Made by a program: the position numbers and the translations under genes
Part shown: positions 7,927 to 15,278 of the stretch, one piece after another
Layout of the letters: every line of letters begins with the position of its first letter
Position numbering within the stretch: position 1 is the stretch's first letter
Notes under the pieces: model-generated
Told to the model about the DNA's origin: nothing
Database searches by the model: none
What the model saw: only the letters and a program-made list of their open reading frames with translations
From: Desulfovibrio sp. JC010
GTDB lineage: Bacteria; Desulfobacterota; Desulfovibrionia; Desulfovibrionales; Desulfovibrionaceae
Assembly: GCF_010470675.1 (NCBI RefSeq)
Contig: NZ_VOIQ01000003.1
Span: forward strand, 186,001 to 250,000
Length of the DNA: 64,000 nucleotides
Reading direction: 5' to 3'

Positions 7927-8578
7927 TGATGATCATCCTCTCGCTAATAATGATGGTTTGGCCTTCGACAAGACTTCCTTGGGGGTTTTCTTCAGGACCA
8001 TTCTTGAAAACAATGGTGTGAATTGTGTTGGGAGCAGGCTGAACATTAGGGAAAGCCAACTGAACGAGCTCAGTAAAGGAAAGAGAACGTTTGTTGATTT
8101 CGTGAGGGCGTCCATTAATAATGATAGTGATACTGACTTGTTCAGTATAAAAACGTTCAAGACCGGGGGTATCAAGCCTGACTTCTTCACGATTTGAGAT
8201 AATTTGATCTTCACCCTTGCCGCGAACATTCATCCAAACATCATATGTGTCAGGTGCAACGTCAGCGAACTTTTTAAGTCTCCGGCCTGTAATTACAGGG
8301 GCTCCCCATTCAAATTTTCTTCCATCAACGGTGAAACGGTATGATTCTGCACTTCGGAAAGTTTTAAATCTTTCAAGCCCCGGCTGGCTTAAGTCTACAC
8401 TTTCTTCGAGACGGATTTCCTCGAACTGACCATCTTTCAGTTTCTGGTAAATGATGTGTTCATCAAGAGGATGTTTGTGGGCGATTGTTAAAAGTTGATG
8501 GCCTGTGACCATCGTCTCGCCGAATTCAAACATAGAATCATCAATTTTAACTTTAAAGCATGTCTGATCAGGGGTCAT
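7901..8578 (-). CDS. Multi-ubiquitin protein (three tandem ubiquitin-like domains)
   Basis: 225 residues made almost entirely of three beta-grasp-like repeats: about 4-72 (FKVKIDDSMFEFG, ending QPGLERFKT), about 75-147 (YRFTVDGRKFEWG, ending TPGLERFYT) and about 148-225 (ITIIINGRPHEIN). Repeats 1 and 2 share the order [FY]-x-[VF]-[KT]-[VI]-D, TG-[HR]-[QR]-L, R-L-[ED], PGLERF. This is the Multi_ubiq architecture known from bacterial ubiquitin-like operons. The protein ends in VTKTDKS without a terminal glycine, unlike mature ubiquitin. It is the first gene of a three-gene operon with the E1 and DUF6527 genes. The start has an AAGGAAAA ribosome-binding site. Confidence 0.85.
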   Translation of the reverse strand: MTPDQTCFKVKIDDSMFEFGETMVTGHQLLTIAHKHPLDEHIIYQKLKDGQFEEIRLEESVDLSQPGLERFKTFRSAESYRFTVDGRKFEWGAPVITGRRLKKFADVAPDTYDVWMNVRGKGEDQIISNREEVRLDTPGLERFYTEQVSITIIINGRPHEINKRSLSFTELVQLAFPNVQPAPNTIHTIVFKNGPEENPQGSLVEGQTIIISERMIINVTKTDKS

Positions 8579-8668
8579 AAATATTTTTCCTTGGCAAAAC
8601 TTGCCTGTTTGACAACTATTAATTAGTCATGAATATAGTTGTCGTGATTAAAAGGTCCTTCTATCTTT

Positions 8669-8739
8669 TATGCGCACAGAATGGCGAGTGCGGACAAAAA
8701 AAATAAAAATTTGTCCGCTACTCTTAAAATATGCGCATA
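8669..8739. promoter_or_regulatory. Divergent control region between the ubiquitin-like operon and the sigma/ImmA operon
   Basis: The 226-bp gap holds an inverted repeat GCGGACAAA (8690-8698) / TTTGTCCGC (8710-8718) with an 11-bp A/T spacer, flanked by two copies of TATGCGCA (8669-8676 and 8730-8737) 61 bp apart; the second is part of a palindrome TATGCGCATA. This arrangement looks like operator and promoter sites shared by both operons. Confidence 0.5.
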
Positions 8740-8804
8740 GTTTATAAGAGAGTGCTAAAATTTAGGCACAACTTAGGTAACGAATACCTCGAGGATAGAC
8801 ACTA

Positions 8805-9365
8805 ATGGATGATCCCAGAAAAAGACTTCAATACGTTAATGATTTTGAACAGGCTCTTAAAAGTCTAACCGCTGAAGATATAAAGGCGATTGATTTAGCT
8901 GCCTTCAAATTCGCTGAATCTGTTGCAATTTCTCCAGATTGGCTTGTTCGAGAAGCAATTAAACGGACAGTACGAGGAACACGCAAGTGGCCTCCAAAGA
9001 ACGATATTTCGCTACGGGCTTTTTTATGTGGCGTGATGAAAAGTATAAAAAATGAAGTATGTAGCAATCTGCCCGGAGCTATAGAGTGTCATTACACACA
9101 GCTTAAATCTCATCCTGTACCCCCTGAAGAAGAAATAATTATAAAAGAGCGAGAAGCTTGGGCACAGCAAGTAATCGAGTCAGCCTTTGATCACTTTTCT
9201 AATGATGAAAATGTGTTGACGTACTTAATGGGTAAGGCAGAAGGGTTAACTGGCGAAGAAATTCGTAAACAAGAAGGCATGACGCAGAATCAATACAATG
9301 CTGCTCAGAAGAGACTGAGTAGATATCGTAATGCCAATTATCCAAGGGGGAACAGAAATGAGTAG
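8805..9365 (+). CDS. RNA polymerase sigma-70/ECF-like protein
   Basis: 186 residues. Residues 45-90 contain LVREAIKRTVRGTRKWPP and ISLRAFLCGVMKSIKNEV, the pattern of ECF region 2 (a helix that enters core binding, then a conserved F-L-x-G-x-[MV]-x-[SN] helix). The C-terminus (VLTYLMGKAEGLTGEEIRKQEGMTQNQYNAAQKRLSR) reads as a region-4 helix-turn-helix. Such proteins are known on defence and mobile loci as sigma-like regulators. The start has GAGGAT eight bases upstream. The gene heads a three-gene operon with overlaps, divergent from the ubiquitin-like operon, which is its obvious candidate target. Confidence 0.65.
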   Translation: MDDPRKRLQYVNDFEQALKSLTAEDIKAIDLAAFKFAESVAISPDWLVREAIKRTVRGTRKWPPKNDISLRAFLCGVMKSIKNEVCSNLPGAIECHYTQLKSHPVPPEEEIIIKEREAWAQQVIESAFDHFSNDENVLTYLMGKAEGLTGEEIRKQEGMTQNQYNAAQKRLSRYRNANYPRGNRNE

Positions 9366-9798
9366 CAGGGACATTTCATATCTCCAAGCACTTTGTAATA
9401 TATCTGATGATTACTTGGACTATCTGGATAGTTTAAGTGATGAAGAAATACACGAAGAACATAATGATGTCTTCGGAGATAAATCTAATGAAAGAATTGA
9501 ATCAATAACATCATTATTTAATGATGTTATATCCTTAGAAAAGAAAACATTGGTGTCATGTTTAGCAGAGGAAGAGACAACTAAGCCAATAGATCGTGCA
9601 ATAGTTGGTAGTATTTTAAAAAAGTACGGAAGTTTAAAAGATTTTTTTGTTAAAGGTTTTTTAAATAATTCAAATATGCCTTCAAATATGACTTTGCAAT
9701 ATAGAAATATGACAGACATTACTAATGAAGACATCGAATTGTTAATTGAGACTTTATATGAACATGGGGAACTTCAAATCGAGGAAGATGATTCTTAA
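9358..9798 (+). CDS. Hypothetical acidic protein between the sigma-like and ImmA genes
   Basis: 146 residues, strongly acidic at both ends (EEIHEEHND, QIEEDDS), with no signal peptide and no recognised domain. The ATG at 9358 has an AAGGGGG ribosome-binding site and overlaps the sigma-like gene by 8 nt; its stop overlaps the ImmA start (TAATG). Its place between a sigma-like factor and a regulatory protease makes it a candidate anti-sigma factor or protease substrate. That role is inference. Confidence 0.65.
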   Translation: MSSRDISYLQALCNISDDYLDYLDSLSDEEIHEEHNDVFGDKSNERIESITSLFNDVISLEKKTLVSCLAEEETTKPIDRAIVGSILKKYGSLKDFFVKGFLNNSNMPSNMTLQYRNMTDITNEDIELLIETLYEHGELQIEEDDS

Positions 9799-10577
9799 TG
9801 CGTTTCACTAAACCATATGATTTTTTAAATTATTTTGGTGTATCCAAGCCGGAAGAGATTCGATTAAATGTTTTGTCTTTGGGATGTAATGCTAAAATAA
9901 AGCACAAAACGTTAACAGGGTGTGAAGCATATATTATTGGTGTTGGTGACAATGCCACAATATTTGTATCAAATGAAGTGGGCAGAGCTAGGCAAAGATT
10001 TTGTATTGGGCATGAGTTGGGACATTGGATGTTGGATCGAGGAACTCCGCGATTCAGCTGTACGGAAAAAGACATAGGTGGGCATAATATATTTCAAATG
10101 GGAGTTGAAGCAAGGGCTAATAGATATGCAGCTGATTTGTTGATGCCAGAGTTCTTGTTTAAGCCAGCGTGCTCTGACATGGATATGGATCTAAATTCTG
10201 TAAGAGAGTTGAGTCGTTTGTTTAGAACAAGTTTGATGGCTACTGCAATTAGATTTGTTAAATTTGGTTCCTATCCAGCTATTTTCGCATGGTATAACGG
10301 AAAGAATGGTGAGTTAATTCGCTTTGTGTCTTGCCCAGATCTCCCAGCATGGTTGCGTCCCAGCGACAATTTGCATCATGAAACATATGCTATGGAAATA
10401 TTATGTGGTAAAATGGCTGATTCTGGAGGTCCTAAACCTGTGCAGGCTAGTTGCTGGTTTAACACGCGAAATGCTTATGAACATGATGTGCATGAACACT
10501 CCATAAAGGGATACGGGGATATGGTCTTAACTATGTTATGGTGGAAAGATGAATCAATGCTTGAAGAATTTCTTTAG
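9798..10577 (+). CDS. ImmA/IrrE-family metallopeptidase
   Basis: 259 residues. The zinc-peptidase motif HELGH lies in CIGHELGHWMLDRG (about residues 73-86) and a downstream helix EARANRYAADLLMP supplies the usual third ligand region. This is the ImmA/IrrE (COG2856) pattern. Family members cleave repressors or other regulators to switch on mobile-element or stress genes. There is no fused helix-turn-helix domain. It is translationally coupled to the unknown acidic gene before it and followed by a terminator. Alternative roles, such as trimming the ubiquitin-like chain, cannot be excluded because no JAB peptidase is present. Confidence 0.85.
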   Translation: MRFTKPYDFLNYFGVSKPEEIRLNVLSLGCNAKIKHKTLTGCEAYIIGVGDNATIFVSNEVGRARQRFCIGHELGHWMLDRGTPRFSCTEKDIGGHNIFQMGVEARANRYAADLLMPEFLFKPACSDMDMDLNSVRELSRLFRTSLMATAIRFVKFGSYPAIFAWYNGKNGELIRFVSCPDLPAWLRPSDNLHHETYAMEILCGKMADSGGPKPVQASCWFNTRNAYEHDVHEHSIKGYGDMVLTMLWWKDESMLEEFL

Positions 10578-10656
10578 CCGTAGTCGTATGTAGCAACTTG
10601 ACCAAGTTGATGAAGATAAAATTTTCGGCAAATATCGTGAAAAACAGGCCCTAAAT

Positions 10657-10690
10657 GGCTCCCTTGGATATTCCGGGGAGCCTGTTTTTT
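10657..10690 (+). terminator. Intrinsic terminator after the ImmA gene (copy 2 of a repeated terminator)
   Basis: GGCTCCC / GGGAGCC stem followed by a T6 run; nearly identical to 6203-6235. An upstream AAAACAGGC (10641-10649) pairs with GCCTGTTTT, so it may work for both strands and also stop the AbiE genes. Confidence 0.8.
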
Positions 10691-10732
10691 GGTACATTAT
10701 CGTCGCGGGACTATGTAAGAGGAAATGGGGCC

Positions 10733-11662
10733 TTATTCCAAGCATTTCTCAAGCTTCCGAACAGCCTCAGCATGCTTCTTGGCGTTCTTCCTCAGCTTCT
10801 CAATATTATGCAGCTTCCAAAGCACGGCAGGAAGTTGAGCGGCGTGAGGGATTTCCAGAAGTTCCCATTCAGGATTTCCTTTTTTGACGGAGAGCAGGAA
10901 TTGCTTGTCGTCATCGCTTAGGCCAGACTTGATTTCTTGGACCAACTGGGCGCGGGTGGCTTCCAGTTTTTCAAGGGCAACTTCAGTCTGTGTCATCCCA
11001 CGGAATTCTTTTTCGTAGGCATCGGTTAAGGGTTGGAAATTGGGGGTCAGAATTTCCGACATTGGGCGATTGTGTCCCAGTAGGTAGACGAGAAATGCCT
11101 TTCGGATTTTCTCGGTCAGCCCTTCGGTGTCGAGAAGTTGGGCCACATCAAAAAGATCACGTGGATGTTGGCGATCCAGCGCAGCGCATATTTTCCCACC
11201 GTACAGATCATGAATGGAAAGGCGGCGTACCTCTGCTGCCATTTCAAAGCGGCGTTCAACTTCCGGCTGTAGGTCCGAATATTCTGTCTCATATACTGTG
11301 CCGCGAATGGTGGCATTGGGTTCAATCTTGACCATTACCCCATCGTGCTTGATTAAGACTTTGGGAGCGGCATTGTTTGGCGCGGTCAGATTTACTGCTG
11401 CGGTAGGCATGATTCTTTCCACCTGCTTCGCAAGTCTTTGCATGCTTTCTGAAATATCACGCAGGGCTGTCTTGCGGTCATTGATTGGGCAGTAAGCAAG
11501 GTCAATGTCTACGGACAGGCGTGGCAGGTTCCAAAGGAAGAAGTTCAGGGCCGTACCGCCTTTCAGGGCGAGGAATGCTGAACCGTCACCGTTGGGATGG
11601 TCATATTCAATCAGGGACAAGACACGCAGCAGGATGCGCACCTGCTTTTCGTATTTATTCAA
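10733..11662 (-). CDS. AbiEii/AbiGii-family nucleotidyltransferase toxin
   Basis: 309 residues. The N-terminus has the family signature LKGGTALNFFL followed by RLSVDIDLAY, the nucleotide-binding and metal-binding (DxD) motifs of AbiEii/MenT-type nucleotidyltransferases. Residues 150-180 (LYGGKICAALDRQHPRDLFDV) are also typical. Family members act as toxins of type IV toxin-antitoxin systems that block growth during phage infection. Start overlaps the stop of the AbiEi gene (ATGA), the usual order antitoxin then toxin. Confidence 0.88.
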   Translation of the reverse strand: MNKYEKQVRILLRVLSLIEYDHPNGDGSAFLALKGGTALNFFLWNLPRLSVDIDLAYCPINDRKTALRDISESMQRLAKQVERIMPTAAVNLTAPNNAAPKVLIKHDGVMVKIEPNATIRGTVYETEYSDLQPEVERRFEMAAEVRRLSIHDLYGGKICAALDRQHPRDLFDVAQLLDTEGLTEKIRKAFLVYLLGHNRPMSEILTPNFQPLTDAYEKEFRGMTQTEVALEKLEATRAQLVQEIKSGLSDDDKQFLLSVKKGNPEWELLEIPHAAQLPAVLWKLHNIEKLRKNAKKHAEAVRKLEKCLE

Positions 11663-12438
11663 AACAGTTCCTCTTCATTGTTCTTGGGGACGGTGATGTT
11701 GAATTCTTTATCCAGCATGCCGTTTTTTACTATTTCGCGTTTGCCGGAGCCTAATTGGATGCTGTCGCGTTTGATGCGGGAAAGCCAGCGGTGTCCGCTC
11801 TCTCTGGCAAGGTAAAGGAATAGCCTTTTGGCTTTGATGCTATTGCACTCTTCGAGTAGTGTTTGGAGAAGTGTGGGCCGTAAAGTACCGAGCCCTTGCA
11901 TCAGTTGAAAAGCTTCATCGAAACTTACTTTTTGCGGTACGTGGTGCAGCAGTTCAAGTATGGCGCGTTCTGGGGAGGATATTTTTACCGTAAAAGTTCC
12001 AGCATAGTGTTCAGTGAAGCTGTCGGAAGGACTATCAGAAAATAGTGAGGTGGAAGTGAAGACTACTTTTTGTCCCCAATCGTATCTGGCAAACCATGCC
12101 GCCAGTTTTGTTTTGGGGGGAGCAAAAAGGAATATTTCACGCTTCTGTGCTGAGACGTAGTGGGTATAGCCCTGAAGCTCAAGAGCCGTTCTGCCCCCGG
12201 CATGGATGAATGGCTTGTCTTTTTGTTGCAAGCTATGCAGGCCACCGAGCCAAGTGGGCGTGTCATGCGATTTGGCATATGCGCCACGCCCAACGGAAAC
12301 AAGCCAGCCTTGCTCCATGTATCCTTGGACAAGTGACTTGTTGATTTCCAGCTTCGCTAGCTCCTCGGAATTTTTTATGGTCCCGTTGGGCCACGCCAAC
12401 ATGAGTTGGTTTATTTTTGTTCCTCTTGTTTGGTCCAT
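11659..12438 (-). CDS. AbiEi-family antitoxin / transcriptional regulator
   Basis: 259 residues. The N-terminal part is a winged helix (SEELAKLEINKSLVQGYMEQGWLVSVGRGAYAKS), the known DNA-binding domain of AbiEi. The C-terminal part has PERAILELLHHVPQKVSFDEAFQLM, as in AbiEi_3. AbiEi antitoxins repress their own operon and oppose AbiEii. It is immediately upstream of, and overlaps, the toxin gene. Confidence 0.85.
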   Translation of the reverse strand: MDQTRGTKINQLMLAWPNGTIKNSEELAKLEINKSLVQGYMEQGWLVSVGRGAYAKSHDTPTWLGGLHSLQQKDKPFIHAGGRTALELQGYTHYVSAQKREIFLFAPPKTKLAAWFARYDWGQKVVFTSTSLFSDSPSDSFTEHYAGTFTVKISSPERAILELLHHVPQKVSFDEAFQLMQGLGTLRPTLLQTLLEECNSIKAKRLFLYLARESGHRWLSRIKRDSIQLGSGKREIVKNGMLDKEFNITVPKNNEEELF

Positions 12439-12593
12439 GCTGTACTAAATAGCTTTTATTTAAACTGTGAGCAAGTGTTTGGTTTAAAATTATGCTGATT
12501 AGCATGCTTATAGCGTTCTATCTGAGGTAAAATTAAACTAGTGATAGACTGCTTAATCTACAGTTATTAATGAAGGGAAGGAGCTTTGTACCT

Positions 12594-13217
12594 TTACTTA
12601 ACGGAAATGGAATGACCATCTAAGCACAGGGTTTTCAACCTTCTCAAAGAGGATATTTTATCATCCTGTAGTTGAATCCATTCTAGGGCTGGCATTTTTT
12701 TACCGCATGGGGGATTCCCTTGGAAGACGTCCATACTCAGGTCCAATTCTTCTAGATTTTGTAATTCCGTGATGTTGTCAGGTAGGCCTGTGAGCGGATT
12801 GTTACTCAAGTTAAGTCTTTTCAATTGAGGCAGGTTGCATATCGGCTCAGGAAGAGTTGTAAATAAATTGTTTTTTATGTCCAACTCTTCAAGATTTGAT
12901 AATTTCCCAAATGAAGGCGGTAGGTCTGATAATAAGTTCTTGTGTAGATGCAGTGTTTTAAGTTTGGTCAGTTTCCCGATTGAAGTGGGGAGGCTCGTTA
13001 AATTTATGCCAATAATTTTTAGTTCTTCAAGATCGCTGAGTTCACCAATTAAGTCCGGTAATTGTACTGGGGCGAAAATTGGTTCTTCCTTTAGCTCATA
13101 GCTGGAAATAGTTAGCGAGGTCTGTTTGCATATTTTGGCGGTTAAAATTTTATATAAAATAGTTCCGTTGATGAAGAATTTTACCTTGTTACCATATGGG
13201 TGTGCAGTTTTGGGCAT
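12594..13217 (-). CDS. Leucine-rich-repeat protein
   Basis: 207 residues. From about residue 60 it has five to six repeats of the 23-residue bacterial LRR type (LEELKIIGINLTSLPTSIGKL, LKTLHLHKNLLSDLPPSFGKL, and so on), with the LxxLxLxxN/xLxxLP pattern. The N-terminal 50 residues do not match the repeat and there is no signal peptide. LRR proteins bind other proteins. No partner is evident; it stands alone between the AbiE pair and the RiPP cluster. Confidence 0.8.
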   Translation of the reverse strand: MPKTAHPYGNKVKFFINGTILYKILTAKICKQTSLTISSYELKEEPIFAPVQLPDLIGELSDLEELKIIGINLTSLPTSIGKLTKLKTLHLHKNLLSDLPPSFGKLSNLEELDIKNNLFTTLPEPICNLPQLKRLNLSNNPLTGLPDNITELQNLEELDLSMDVFQGNPPCGKKMPALEWIQLQDDKISSLRRLKTLCLDGHSISVK

Positions 13218-13581
13218 TGTTTTTCTATATCACAGTTGAGATTGTGGCTGAAAGTAACGACCATTTTAACTGTTTTGCGTTCCAGATGTCGGAATATGGT
13301 TCTGTGTTTAGTTCATCGTCCATCTAAGGGTGGATTCCTTTTTATTTAAGAAAACCAGCCTCAGAGGCTTGTTTTAGGAAGTTATATTGTGTTGACTCGT
13401 TGTATGTTCGGGGAGTAATTATTGAGAAAATTCAAGCAAAGCTCAGAGAAAAAGTGTTGGAGTCGATAAAAAATTTTACTTGGTAGGATTGAAGTTTCAA
13501 AGGTTGGCAGTTCCTACTGTTATGGTGGAATATATTCAATAGTTATGCTTTGTAAAATTGTGGACTTGATGTCGAGGGGTT
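13218..13581. other. Gene-free stretch before the RiPP cluster
   Basis: 364 AT-rich bases between divergent genes. No convincing open frame, terminator or palindrome was seen. It must hold the promoter of the RiPP cluster, but no clear -35/-10 pair could be picked out. Confidence 0.4.
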
Positions 13582-13878
13582 ATGTCTTTTAGTTGCGTAA
13601 AATGTGGGAATTGTTGCAGATGTATAGATGTGGTTGATGGTTTAAAACACTTGCAAAATGGTAATGGGATTTGCATTCACCTCAAAGGTAATTTGTGCTC
13701 AATTTATGCAGATAGACCTAGCCTGTGCCGATATGGATCTGTAAGAGAAATGTATAAAGATATTCTCACCAACAATGAATTTGATGAATTATGTGAATTA
13801 ATTTGTAATAAATTACAAAAGGGAAATTTTGATGAAGTTAGATCATGGGCTACTGAAGAAGATTCAGAGGCAGTTTAA
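13582..13878 (+). CDS. YkgJ-family cysteine-cluster protein
   Basis: 98 residues. CVKCGNCCRC near the N-terminus followed by CIHL and LCSIYADRPSLCRYG is the YkgJ signature (FxCxxCGxCCR ... C ... C-x-I-Y-x-x-RP-x-x-CR), which binds a metal or FeS centre in known members. It is the first gene of a tight cluster and overlaps the radical SAM gene by 47 nt. In this setting it may assist the radical SAM enzyme; that is inference. Confidence 0.8.
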   Translation: MSFSCVKCGNCCRCIDVVDGLKHLQNGNGICIHLKGNLCSIYADRPSLCRYGSVREMYKDILTNNEFDELCELICNKLQKGNFDEVRSWATEEDSEAV

Positions 13879-14863
13879 TTTTGAGTCCAAGTCTATATCT
13901 GAAGGTATTAAAAATAAAACCTATCCATCCTCCTATAACTTTCCTATAGGAATTCAGTTAGAATTAACTGAGAAATGTAATCTGTATTGTAAACATTGTT
14001 ACAATGCTTCAGGAGGTGCTGTAAAAGAGGAATGTTTGAATGTTGACGATTGGAAAAGGGTTACGTCACGTATCATAGACGCAGGCGGCGTATTTCAGTG
14101 TATCATTTCGGGAGGTGAGCCTCTTCTTCTTGGGGATGATCTTATCGATATAATGAGTCCATTGCATGATGATGGGAGTGGTTTCATCTTGATTACTAAT
14201 GGATATTTAGTAGATAGTGATTGGATTAATAGGTTAAAAGAATTTCGTTATTTCTGGGTTCAAGTCTCAATTGATGGGGTTTGTGAAAAGGTTCATGACG
14301 ATTTCCGAGGAAAAAGAGGAAGCTGGGAAAAAGCTAAGAATGCAGCCCTTCTGTTTTCTGGGGCTGGATTTCCATTGCGCATTGCGCACACAGTTACTCC
14401 ATATAATTTGAAAGATCTTACCTCGTTCATCAGGTTTGCATATCATTTAGGGGCATCCTCTGTTGTTTGTGGAGATGTGATGCTAAGTGGTCGTGCAAAT
14501 TTGAATCAAGATTTATTATTATCGCGGAAAGAACTTTCTGAAATGTATGATCAAATTGAGCTATTGCAAGATGAGTATGCAGGAAGAATGGCTATATTGC
14601 CTAGTTCTCCACCGAGTTTAGATTTAGTTCTCAAAAGTTCAAAGCCTAATGGTAGTGTGATTATTCGTCCGAATGGGGATGTTCGGTTGGATTGCACTCT
14701 TCCTTTTGTTATCGGTAATGTGTTAGAGGATGATTTGCTTACGATATGGAATGATAAAGGCATTTCATGTTGGGAAAATGAGGATGTCGTAAAATATATC
14801 AGTGATAAACAAAACGGCATTCTGACACATGTTAACCATTGTGATAATGATTTTAGAATTTGA
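13832..14863 (+). CDS. Radical SAM peptide-modifying enzyme
   Basis: 343 residues. The canonical radical SAM cluster motif CNLYCKHC (residues about 51-58) is followed by GGEPLL (SAM binding) and the barrel strands WVQVSIDG and RIAHTVTPYN. The C-terminus has a reduced SPASM-like part (GDVRLDCTLPFVIGNVLED, then IWND) with too few cysteines for full auxiliary clusters. Neighbours are two small alanine-rich peptides and a PqqD-like gene, so it most likely modifies those peptides. ATG 13832 has an AAAGGGA ribosome-binding site. The product chemistry cannot be told from sequence. Confidence 0.85.
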   Translation: MKLDHGLLKKIQRQFNFESKSISEGIKNKTYPSSYNFPIGIQLELTEKCNLYCKHCYNASGGAVKEECLNVDDWKRVTSRIIDAGGVFQCIISGGEPLLLGDDLIDIMSPLHDDGSGFILITNGYLVDSDWINRLKEFRYFWVQVSIDGVCEKVHDDFRGKRGSWEKAKNAALLFSGAGFPLRIAHTVTPYNLKDLTSFIRFAYHLGASSVVCGDVMLSGRANLNQDLLLSRKELSEMYDQIELLQDEYAGRMAILPSSPPSLDLVLKSSKPNGSVIIRPNGDVRLDCTLPFVIGNVLEDDLLTIWNDKGISCWENEDVVKYISDKQNGILTHVNHCDNDFRI

Positions 14864-14873
14864 GGTTGGCCCT

Positions 14874-15071
14874 ATGAATAAACAGAAATATGTTCCGCCA
14901 ATAGTTTCGGCTGCGACCCCCCAGAATGGCCTCCCTACTTGTTTAGCCGTAGGGGCTGTTTCGGCGGTAGGAGCAGCTGCAGCTGTTGCTATCGGTAAAA
15001 TGGTTGGTGACATTAATACATTTTCAAAGCAAGCATCTCTTAAACTTGTTGAGAAAACAAATTATGAGTAA
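14874..15071 (+). CDS. Candidate RiPP precursor peptide 1
   Basis: 65 residues starting MNKQKYVPPIVS. The leader part has a Y-x-x-P-x-I-x-S motif shared with the next peptide; the middle (AVGAVSAVGAAAAVAIGK) is an Ala/Val/Gly-rich run, then a charged tail. It has no domain, lies directly after the radical SAM gene and before a PqqD-like gene, and shares its leader with the neighbour: the signs of a modified-peptide precursor. YxxP leaders are known to be bound by RRE domains in lasso-peptide systems. ATG 14874 was preferred to an upstream start because of GAGG and because the shared leader begins there. Confidence 0.65.
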   Translation: MNKQKYVPPIVSAATPQNGLPTCLAVGAVSAVGAAAAVAIGKMVGDINTFSKQASLKLVEKTNYE

Positions 15072-15270
15072 AGAATATACGACTCCAACAATTCACTCTC
15101 AGAGTCAGCTAAATGCTGCCGCTCCTTTAGCTTTTTTCTCTGCTGCTACTGCCGCCGCCGCTGTTGTTGGGGCTGCAGCAGGCGCAGTTGCAACTTCTTT
15201 AGCTCTCGGGGATGATAATTGTCCCTCAAAAATGAAAACTTTACCTCCGATAAGGTGTAAAAATAGTTAA
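15064..15270 (+). CDS. Candidate RiPP precursor peptide 2
   Basis: 68 residues starting MSKEYTTPTIHS, again with Y-x-x-P-x-I-x-S. The middle is an Ala/Val/Gly run (AATAAAAVVGAAAGAVATSLAL) and the tail carries two cysteines (DDNCPSK and IRCKNS). Its start overlaps the end of peptide 1 by 8 nt, so the two are co-translated. The pair looks like a diverged duplication. Cleavage site and modified residues are not evident. Confidence 0.65.
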   Translation: MSKEYTTPTIHSQSQLNAAAPLAFFSAATAAAAVVGAAAGAVATSLALGDDNCPSKMKTLPPIRCKNS

Positions 15271-15278
15271 GGAAAGGT

